The position numbers were made by a program, and so were the translations under genes. This document shows, piece after piece, positions 56,566-64,000 of a stretch of 64,000 nt of DNA. The DNA comes from Glaciimonas sp. PAMC28666. Its GTDB lineage: Bacteria > Pseudomonadota > Gammaproteobacteria > Burkholderiales > Burkholderiaceae_D. Numbering within the stretch: the stretch's first letter is position 1; every line of letters starts with the position of its first letter. Below the pieces are notes generated by a model. That model had not been told where the DNA came from and searched no databases. It saw nothing but the letters and a program-made list of their open reading frames with translations. The stretch is from NCBI RefSeq assembly GCF_016917355.1, contig NZ_CP070304.1, positions 5,022,001-5,086,000 on the forward strand, written 5' to 3'.

Positions 56566-56931
56566 ATGCCTTTCGTTGTCACTGATTCTTGTATCCTCTG
56601 CAAATACACCACCTGCGTTGATGTTTGCCCGATGAACTGCTTCCGGGAAGGGCCGCAATTTCTCGTGATCGCACCGGATGAATGCATCGATTGCTCGTTG
56701 TGCGTATCAGAATGCCCGGTCTCCGCCATTTATTCCGACGTCGACCTACCTGCGCATCAACGTCATTTTACCCAGTTGAATGCGGAGCTTGCGGCGCGCC
56801 CTGACTGGAAGCTGATTACGCGCTCGAAGGCGCCATTGGCAGAGCATTTAATGTGGCGCTCAACATCCGACAAATTAAATCTGCTGGACGCCAGCATGTG
56901 TGAACGCAATCAAGGCATTACTGGTAAGTGA
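56566..56931 (+). CDS. fdxA: 7Fe-type ferredoxin
   Basis: The 121-residue ferredoxin has the Cys pattern CILCKYTTCVDVCPMNC for the 3Fe-4S/4Fe-4S pair and CIDCSLCVSECPV for the second cluster. The start ATG 56566 (MPFVVTDSC) is the family start; the frame is open 141 bp further upstream but lacks conserved residues. It transfers electrons in the cytosol. It is on the opposite strand to the ftsK-lolA-rarA genes and separates lolA from rarA. Confidence 0.95.
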   Translation: MPFVVTDSCILCKYTTCVDVCPMNCFREGPQFLVIAPDECIDCSLCVSECPVSAIYSDVDLPAHQRHFTQLNAELAARPDWKLITRSKAPLAEHLMWRSTSDKLNLLDASMCERNQGITGK

Positions 56932-57023
56932 ATAGAGCTACGTAAATGGTGTTGCGTAACTTTAAGTGCGCCAGTCTTGTTGGCAACGACTATGATTGCG
57001 CCGCCTTCGTTGCATCACTTTGA

Positions 57024-57656
57024 TTAATTATCGAAAACGTCAGCGCCCTTTGGTACGACAAACTTGAAGCCACCGCTTGGTGGTGCCGGATTCTTGACGA
57101 AATTCGTGAACGACAACATTGAAGTCTGTCCGAAAGAATCTTTTAATTCCATTGCTTCAGGCAAGCCATTCCGCAAACCGACGCCAATATGGTCGAACGT
57201 CGTATCCTTCGCTTTAGGCGTCACTTCCAGCCACTCCAAACCATCCTTCGGCGTGCCCTCTTTCAGAGTGAAGTTCTTTTCCAGATCGTTACTGCCAAAC
57301 AAAATCGCCGCTGGCGACGAACCCAATGCGTTGCCCAGTTTTTTGGTTGTGACCTGATTCAGATCTTTATCGTAAATGAACAGTTTGTCGCCATCTGCCT
57401 GCAATACTTGCTCGTAGGGCTTGGTGTAAGTCCAGATAAATTTACCGGGACGCGCAAAAATAAACGTCCCGGATGAGGTTGTCGAAACCTTGGGTTTATT
57501 CGTGCCGCTATCGGTCGTCACCAAACGTTGCGTAAACTCACCTTTGGCAGATTGCGTGCTACTGACAAACGATTTAAATTGTTCGAGCGCACTGGCACTC
57601 GCCAAACCCGGCACTAAAGCTGCGGAGAAGGCGAGCAAGCACACCAGTTTGCGCAT
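57024..57656 (-). CDS. lolA: outer membrane lipoprotein carrier protein LolA
   Basis: LolA ferries lipoproteins across the periplasm from LolCDE to LolB. The chosen start ATG 57656 gives a 210-residue precursor with a typical signal peptide ([16 protein letters not shown] through ASA). The mature domain is [21 protein letters not shown] with [23 protein letters not shown], and ends with the [14 protein letters not shown] strand. The frame is open to 57758 with an in-frame ATG, but that stretch has no signal-peptide character. It lies 226 bp downstream of ftsK. Confidence 0.94.
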   Translation of the reverse strand: MRKLVCLLAFSAALVPGLASASALEQFKSFVSSTQSAKGEFTQRLVTTDSGTNKPKVSTTSSGTFIFARPGKFIWTYTKPYEQVLQADGDKLFIYDKDLNQVTTKKLGNALGSSPAAILFGSNDLEKNFTLKEGTPKDGLEWLEVTPKAKDTTFDHIGVGLRNGLPEAMELKDSFGQTSMLSFTNFVKNPAPPSGGFKFVVPKGADVFDN

Positions 57657-57882
57657 GTTGAACGCGGCTGCAACCGGCGCGGGAATGCCGCTAAATAAGC
57701 GTGGATTCATGACGTTTTGTTTATCTACATGCTGGTTGTGGTTCACGGTAGCTTCCATTCAGGTTCATTTGTTAATGACGGGCGTCAGGATGGCTGCTGT
57801 TAAGTTAAGAGCGTCGTAACGCTCAGTACACTGCGCCTTCCTTCGGGCCGTCTTTCGTCAACTTCAACAACGCTTCCAAACG

Positions 57883-60219
57883 TTACTCGGGATTGCCGAC
57901 CGGCACCAGGATTTCACGATTTCCGTTAGATTGCATAGTGGATACTAGCCCGCTTTGCTCCATTTGCTCGAGCAATCGGGCGGCACGGTTATACCCGATG
58001 CGCAAGTGGCGCTGCACCAGCGAAATCGAGGCGCGACGGTTCTTCAACACAATGGCAACCGCCTGATCATATAGCTCATCACCTTCCGAACCGCCTGCCG
58101 CTACGCCGCTGCCACCTTCAACGCCATCTTCCATGACGCCACCTTCAAGGATACCTTCAACGTAATTCGGTTCGCCTTGCTCCTTCAGATAATCGACCAC
58201 CCGATGCACTTCCTCATCCGACACAAAGGCACCATGGACCCGAATCGGCAGACCGGTGCCGGGCGGCATGTACAACATATCACCCATTCCCAACAGAGCC
58301 TCAGCACCCATTTGATCCAGAATAGTGCGGGAATCGATCTTGCTGCTGACCTGAAACGCAATTCGGGTGGGAACGTTGGCCTTGATCAATCCTGTAATCA
58401 CGTCTACAGATGGACGCTGTGTTGCCAAAATCAAGTGAATACCGGCTGCACGTGCTTTTTGTGCAATACGGGCAATTAACTCTTCCACCTTTTTGCCCAC
58501 CACCATCATCAAGTCCGCCAACTCATCGATAATCACGACGATGGTAGGCAACTTCTCCAAAGGTTCGGGCGCATCCGGGGTCAGGCTGAACGGATTAGGA
58601 ATCTTGTCTTCGCGCTTTTCTGCGTCAATAATCTTTTGGTTATAGCCCGCCAGATTCCGCACACCCATCTTGGACATCAGTTTATAGCGTCGCTCCATCT
58701 CATTGACGGCCCAGTTTAGCGCGTGCCCCGCTTGCCGCATATCAGTCACAACCGGCGCGAGCAAATGTGGAATGCCTTCATAAATGGACAATTCCAACAT
58801 CTTTGGATCGATCAAAATTAAGCGAACCTGTTTGGGATCGGATTTATACAGCAGCGACAATATGGTGGCGTTAATACCCACCGATTTACCCGAGCCGGTG
58901 GTCCCTGCGACCAACAAATGCGGCATTTTGGCTAAATCGGCGACGACCGGATGACCGGCGATATCCTTGCCCAGCGCGATGGTCAGGCTGGAAACGCCAT
59001 CGTTATAAACTTTTGAGCTGAGGATCTCGGTCAAACGCACAATTTGACGTTTTGGATTTGGCAGCTCCAGGCCCATAAACATCTTGCCGGGAATGACTTC
59101 CACCACGCGAATCGAGGTAAGCGACAAGGATCGTGCCAGATCGCGCGCCAAACCAACAATTTGGCTCCCTTTGACGCCAGTCGCTGGCTCAATTTCGTAG
59201 CGCGTAATCACCGGGCCAGGATACGCGGCAACCACTTTTACCTGTACGCCGAAATCAGAAAGCTTTTTTTCAATCAAGCGACTGGTAAATTCCAGGGTTT
59301 CGACACTGACGGTTTCCTGTAGCGGAGGCGCTTCATCGAGCAGGGATAACGGCGGCAAGTTGGTATCGGGCAAATCCTGAAAAAGGGTCGTTTGTCTTTC
59401 CTTTTCTACCCGTTCAGATTTTTGCACGGTCACAATTTGTGGCTCAATGCGGATCGGTGTTGCCTCAATGGCCTTTGCGCGCTCTTGCACCACCACTTCC
59501 TCGCGTTTGACGGCAGCGACATGGCCGACCTTACGGTCTTCACGGGCAGCGATCAGATTTCGTAGCCAGAGGAAGGATCCCTCCACAGCGTGACCGATAC
59601 GCTCAGCGACCGTCAACCACGAGACATGAAAGAACAGACTGACGCCAAGCGCGAATAGCAGCAACAATAACAAGGTCGCGCCGGTAAATCCTAGTGCGTT
59701 CTGTGCATTGCTACCAATTAATCGACCCAGCACGCCTCCTGGCGCACGCGGCAACTGCATGTGCATCGAGTACATCCGCGTATATTCGATGCCCATGCTG
59801 CCGATCAGGATTAGTACAAAACCGGCGGCGCGCAGCAAACCTTCGTACGGATGCTGCTCTTCCGGCTCGGCCTCGGCCTCGACCTCTAACCGATGCGATA
59901 TACGCTGATAGCCACCCCACAACGAACGCAGCAGAAGGACACACCACCACCACGCGGAGGCACCGAACACAAACAACATCAAGTCAGCCAGCCACGCACC
60001 AACGTGCCCGCCCCAGTTCGCGAGGTTCGGCACAACCCTGGCTTGTGACCATCCCGGATCTGCTTTGGAATAGCTCACAAAAATAATCACCAGATAAGCA
60101 GTCAAGGCCGCAAAGATGATCCAACGCGCCTCTGACAGCAGACGCACCAGCCGATTTTGAGGCGGGGGCGCCGGTTTCGGTTTGGCGCTACGGGTATAAG
60201 CTTGCGTTGTTCTAGTCAT
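57883..60219 (-). CDS. ftsK: DNA translocase FtsK
   Basis: FtsK is a septal DNA pump that clears chromosomes at division. The 778-residue short form has four hydrophobic segments (residues about 30-190), a linker of about 120 residues, the beta domain, and the ATPase domain with Walker [13 protein letters not shown] near residue 440 and Walker [15 protein letters not shown]. The C-terminal gamma winged-helix ([20 protein letters not shown]) binds KOPS sites. It is the first gene of ftsK-lolA and divergent from trxB across a 558-bp spacer. Confidence 0.97.
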   Translation of the reverse strand: MTRTTQAYTRSAKPKPAPPPQNRLVRLLSEARWIIFAALTAYLVIIFVSYSKADPGWSQARVVPNLANWGGHVGAWLADLMLFVFGASAWWWCVLLLRSLWGGYQRISHRLEVEAEAEPEEQHPYEGLLRAAGFVLILIGSMGIEYTRMYSMHMQLPRAPGGVLGRLIGSNAQNALGFTGATLLLLLLFALGVSLFFHVSWLTVAERIGHAVEGSFLWLRNLIAAREDRKVGHVAAVKREEVVVQERAKAIEATPIRIEPQIVTVQKSERVEKERQTTLFQDLPDTNLPPLSLLDEAPPLQETVSVETLEFTSRLIEKKLSDFGVQVKVVAAYPGPVITRYEIEPATGVKGSQIVGLARDLARSLSLTSIRVVEVIPGKMFMGLELPNPKRQIVRLTEILSSKVYNDGVSSLTIALGKDIAGHPVVADLAKMPHLLVAGTTGSGKSVGINATILSLLYKSDPKQVRLILIDPKMLELSIYEGIPHLLAPVVTDMRQAGHALNWAVNEMERRYKLMSKMGVRNLAGYNQKIIDAEKREDKIPNPFSLTPDAPEPLEKLPTIVVIIDELADLMMVVGKKVEELIARIAQKARAAGIHLILATQRPSVDVITGLIKANVPTRIAFQVSSKIDSRTILDQMGAEALLGMGDMLYMPPGTGLPIRVHGAFVSDEEVHRVVDYLKEQGEPNYVEGILEGGVMEDGVEGGSGVAAGGSEGDELYDQAVAIVLKNRRASISLVQRHLRIGYNRAARLLEQMEQSGLVSTMQSNGNREILVPVGNPE

Positions 60220-61734
<1,515 letters not shown>

Positions 61735-61739
61735 CGCAA

Positions 61740-61783
61740 AGGCCGTTACCCTCGCTCTTTTAATGCAGCGGTGCTAACGGCCT
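61740..61783 (+). other. hairpin after trxB
   Basis: AGGCCGTTA (61740-61748) and TAACGGCCT (61775-61783) form a perfect 9-bp stem with a 26-base loop, 5 bp after the trxB stop. There is no T-run, so termination would have to be Rho-dependent or the structure may protect the mRNA end. Confidence 0.55.
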
Positions 61784-61852
61784 CATCAAGGCACATCAAA
61801 ACGATTAAAATAAAGCAACACTATCCAGTACGCATCACCTGAAGGAAGCGCC

Positions 61853-62044
61853 ATGTCCGCCCCAATCAAAGATTTTAACGATCTCAAATTCCTGCAACAA
61901 AAATTGAAGGCTGAAGAAGAAGTGCGTGTAGCAGAAGCGGCAGCGCGCCAGCTGCGTGCAGAGCAGGCCGAACGTGATGCCAATGTGTTTCGAAAGAGCG
62001 TGGGGAATATACAACCGCTAGTTTCGCCGTCAAAGAAAAAATAA
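61853..62044 (+). CDS. 63-residue protein, paralogue of the Smr N-terminus
   Basis: The short protein (MSAPIKDFNDLKFLQQKLKA...) aligns without gaps to the first 60 or so residues of the next gene (MSGPIKEFRALKPLRKELKI...): MS-PIK-F--LK-L---LK, then a charged Ala-rich helix, then V G then PL. It has no Smr domain. ATG 61853 has a GGAAG site 8 bases upstream. It looks like a tandem partial duplication of the N-terminal region. Whether it is translated to a useful product is unknown. Confidence 0.7.
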   Translation: MSAPIKDFNDLKFLQQKLKAEEEVRVAEAAARQLRAEQAERDANVFRKSVGNIQPLVSPSKKK

Positions 62045-62080
62045 TCAGAGACTGACCATCCCGTCAACGCGAGCGACCCT

Positions 62081-62752
62081 ATGTCCGGCCCGATTAAAGA
62101 ATTTCGCGCACTCAAACCACTGAGAAAAGAACTTAAAATACAGCACGAGGCGCGTCAGGAAGCCGCCGCTGAACAGTTGCGTCGCGCCCAACAACTGGCG
62201 CAAGAGAGCGAACAATTTAGCCAAAAAGTAGGGCCGGTGTTTCCGCTCAAAGCCTCTGGCAAGCTGACTCCCCCTCAGCAGCATCCGAAACCCTATCCGC
62301 GTACCCTGCAGAATACATTCCATATGGATGCATCGTTGGGATCGACCATCCTGCAAGCATCACTATCGGACCTGTTCAGCATCGAAAATCTGCTCGATAG
62401 CGACGATCATCTACGCTTTGCCCGCAATGGGGTCGGCAACGAGATGCTGGCAAAACTGCATCGTGGACATTGGGCTGTGCGACAACAACTCGATTTGCAT
62501 GGCCTGCGCATCGATCAGGCCCGCGATACTTTGGCAGAATTTCTTCAGCTAGCGAACAAACGACGCTGGCGTTGTGTGCGCGTCATTCACGGCAAAGGAT
62601 TCGGTTCTGTGAACCAAGTCCCAGTTCTTAAAGGCAAAGTGCGTGACTGGTTGGTACAAATCGATAGTGTGGTGGCTTTTTGCCAGGCTAGCGAGGCAGA
62701 CGGCGGTTCCGGCGCAATCGTAGTTTTGCTTAAAGCCCAACCGCGCGACTAA
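62081..62752 (+). CDS. Smr domain protein
   Basis: This is a 223-residue protein with a charged helical N-terminus (residues 1-60), a linker, and a C-terminal Smr domain of about 85 residues starting at QLDLHGLRIDQARDTLAEFL and continuing RCVRVIHGKGFGSVNQVPVLK. Smr domains carry out nuclease or nicking functions on DNA, or RNA cleavage on stalled ribosomes; the HGKG motif is present. The linked trxB-smr order is common in betaproteobacteria. Confidence 0.93.
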   Translation: MSGPIKEFRALKPLRKELKIQHEARQEAAAEQLRRAQQLAQESEQFSQKVGPVFPLKASGKLTPPQQHPKPYPRTLQNTFHMDASLGSTILQASLSDLFSIENLLDSDDHLRFARNGVGNEMLAKLHRGHWAVRQQLDLHGLRIDQARDTLAEFLQLANKRRWRCVRVIHGKGFGSVNQVPVLKGKVRDWLVQIDSVVAFCQASEADGGSGAIVVLLKAQPRD

Positions 62753-62784
62753 ACCTTGTCGGCGCAATCCAATACCGTTTAAGC

Positions 62785-63654
62785 TCAGCCATCATGCGAG
62801 TCGTGCGTCGCAATGCTGCCCTTGCGCCAGTACCCTGATGCGCGAATCCACTTAGGATTGGCATGGCGTTCTGCCACCAGATAGGCCCGTAAGGCTTTCG
62901 CTTGTGCTGACTCACAGCCGATCCATGTATGAAACGTGCCGGTTGGCAACGGCATGTTGTGCAAGGCATCAAGTAATGGAAAAGCCCCTGCGTCGGCGCT
63001 ACGATGTACCCAGACGATCTCGACCTTCGCTGCGCTTTCGAACGTGATGTGATCGGCGGCCCCGTCTACTTCCACCAGAACGTTGGTCCGCGCATTGGGC
63101 GGCAGTTCGGCAAGGCGCCTTGAAATGGCCGGTAAAGCGGTATCGTCGCCAATCAGCAAATGCCAGTCAAAGTCGGTCGTTACGATGAAAGAACCTTTTG
63201 GTCCCGCAATCCCCAAGCGCTGCCCTGGCTTTGCTTGCTCAGCCCAGAGCGTAGCCGGTCCAGCGGTGTGCAATGCGAAATCAATTTCCAGCGTAGCGGC
63301 AGCGGCGTCATATCGACGTGGCGTGTAATCGCGCATGATCCGTTTTGCTCCTTCGGGCCATATCAGACCGTCCGGGCCTATCGTCGGAACGATCAGTTCG
63401 CCAGTCACAGGGTCGGGGAAAAACAATTTGACATGATCGTCAAACCCCAGACTGCTAAATCCTTCCAGAGCATCACCTTGAAGCGTTACCCGTACCAGGT
63501 GTGGCGTCACGCGTTGCACAGCGCGAACCTCAAGCAGGCGAAATCGAACCGGATAACGCACGCGCTGCGGCGAACGGTCAGGAATATTTTGTGACACGCC
63601 GTCCCGTTGTTCGCTTGCCGGGTTGGCCGATCGGCCAGAAGTTGCTGTATCCAT
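62785..63654 (-). CDS. siderophore-interacting protein / NADPH-dependent ferric reductase (YqjH/ViuB family)
   Basis: This 289-residue FAD-containing flavoreductase has an FAD-binding barrel with IMRDYTPRRYDAAAATLEID near residue 110, HTAGPATLWAEQAKPGQRLG, and the SIP C-terminal domain with WIGCESAQAKALRAYLV and GYWRKGSIATHD. It reduces ferric siderophores. Its ATG shares its first base with the stop of the PadR gene (TAATG), showing translational coupling. In E. coli the corresponding YqjH and PadR-type YqjI genes are divergent rather than co-transcribed. Confidence 0.93.
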   Translation of the reverse strand: MDTATSGRSANPASEQRDGVSQNIPDRSPQRVRYPVRFRLLEVRAVQRVTPHLVRVTLQGDALEGFSSLGFDDHVKLFFPDPVTGELIVPTIGPDGLIWPEGAKRIMRDYTPRRYDAAAATLEIDFALHTAGPATLWAEQAKPGQRLGIAGPKGSFIVTTDFDWHLLIGDDTALPAISRRLAELPPNARTNVLVEVDGAADHITFESAAKVEIVWVHRSADAGAFPLLDALHNMPLPTGTFHTWIGCESAQAKALRAYLVAERHANPKWIRASGYWRKGSIATHDSHDG

Positions 63655-64000
63655 TATATTTGCTCCAGTTGTTGTGCGGCATGATCAAGTACTGCTGCGA
63701 AAGCGTTGGCCTGCTCCGGCGTCAGGGCTTCACGAGAAAGCCGCATGCGCATCGCCAACTTAAGATTTTCAACGGCGCGCATGACCTGAGGTGGTCTTGT
63801 TCCGCGCGGATCGGCACCGTCCACACCGCCTTGCATACGGGCCATCATCGCATCGACGATGACGCGATTTTCGTCCAAAAAGGCCAAACCCGCTTCGGTG
63901 ATGCAATAGCGCTTTCGCCCTCCTAAATCGGCTTCTTCGACCCGCAAGTAGTCCTGCTCCTCCAGTAGCGTCAGAGTAGGATAGACGGTGCCTGGGCTGG
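63654..64000 (-). CDS. PadR family transcriptional regulator (N-terminus outside window)
   Basis: The frame remains open to the right edge. At the edge it encodes PGTVYPTLTLLEEQDYLRVE, the winged-helix motif of PadR regulators, followed by the wing (GRKRYCITEAGLAFLDEN). The C-terminal helical region (ENLKLAMRMRLSREALTPEQ) resembles YqjI. The adjacent SIP gene overlaps by one base, so it likely senses metal and controls the reductase. YqjI in E. coli is a nickel-responsive repressor; that analogy is inferred. Confidence 0.88.
   Translation of the reverse strand, partial: SPGTVYPTLTLLEEQDYLRVEEADLGGRKRYCITEAGLAFLDENRVIVDAMMARMQGGVDGADPRGTRPPQVMRAVENLKLAMRMRLSREALTPEQANAFAAVLDHAAQQLEQI

Overview
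The window looks like chromosomal DNA of a betaproteobacterium in Burkholderiales, most likely Oxalobacteraceae (Herbaspirillum, Collimonas or Glaciimonas type). This is inferred from protein character, moderate GC and gene neighbourhoods such as ftsK-lolA-rarA, serS followed by tRNA-Ser, and trxB next to an smr gene. No database search was possible.

Layout. (1) 1-7,844: the 3' part of hutI, then a minus-strand one-carbon operon gcvH-gcvP-sdaA-gcvT-lipA that cleaves glycine, deaminates serine and makes the lipoyl cofactor needed by GcvH. (2) 8,000-19,800: an accessory region with an ALDH7-type semialdehyde dehydrogenase, a ThDP enzyme, a LysE exporter, a hydrolase, a LysR/GST pair, a frameshifted GlcG/HbpS gene and several unassigned small proteins. 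(3) 19,800-27,200: a decayed region. It holds a phage-immunity-like RNA with three alternately pairing modules, a frameshifted PIN gene coupled to a small partner gene, a GAF-EAL phosphodiesterase, remnants of an RND adaptor, an SDR and an IS66 transposase, and an exported truncated hemoglobin gene next to a DUF3034 gene, flanked by an inverted pair of diverged repeats. (4) 27,203-28,775: tRNA-Ser(CGA) and serS. (5) 28,969-45,968: a dicarboxylate beta-oxidation block. It comprises a Liv-type ABC importer, an acyl-CoA ligase, an IclR regulator, and a divergent operon of a hydratase/dehydrogenase fusion, a thiolase, two acyl-CoA dehydrogenases, an enoyl-CoA hydratase and a class III CoA-transferase, followed by glutaryl-CoA dehydrogenase. 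The set matches the pimelate (pim) logic: C7 dicarboxylyl-CoA to glutaryl-CoA to crotonyl-CoA. (6) 46,145-54,542: a dipeptide block with dppABCDF, an Xaa-Pro aminopeptidase and an XRE-cupin regulator. (7) 54,903-62,752: housekeeping genes rarA, fdxA, lolA, ftsK, trxB and smr. (8) 62,785-64,000: a siderophore-interacting ferric reductase and a PadR regulator, like YqjH/YqjI.

Three observations stand out. The usual ftsK-lolA-rarA-serS run appears split by about 26 kb carrying the two catabolic blocks. Two nearly identical 32-bp sites with three half-sites each lie between the IclR gene and the pim-like operon. The window also holds at least nine unrelated short-unit tandem arrays (units of 6 to 14 bp), mostly at gene ends, one of them translated inside dppC.
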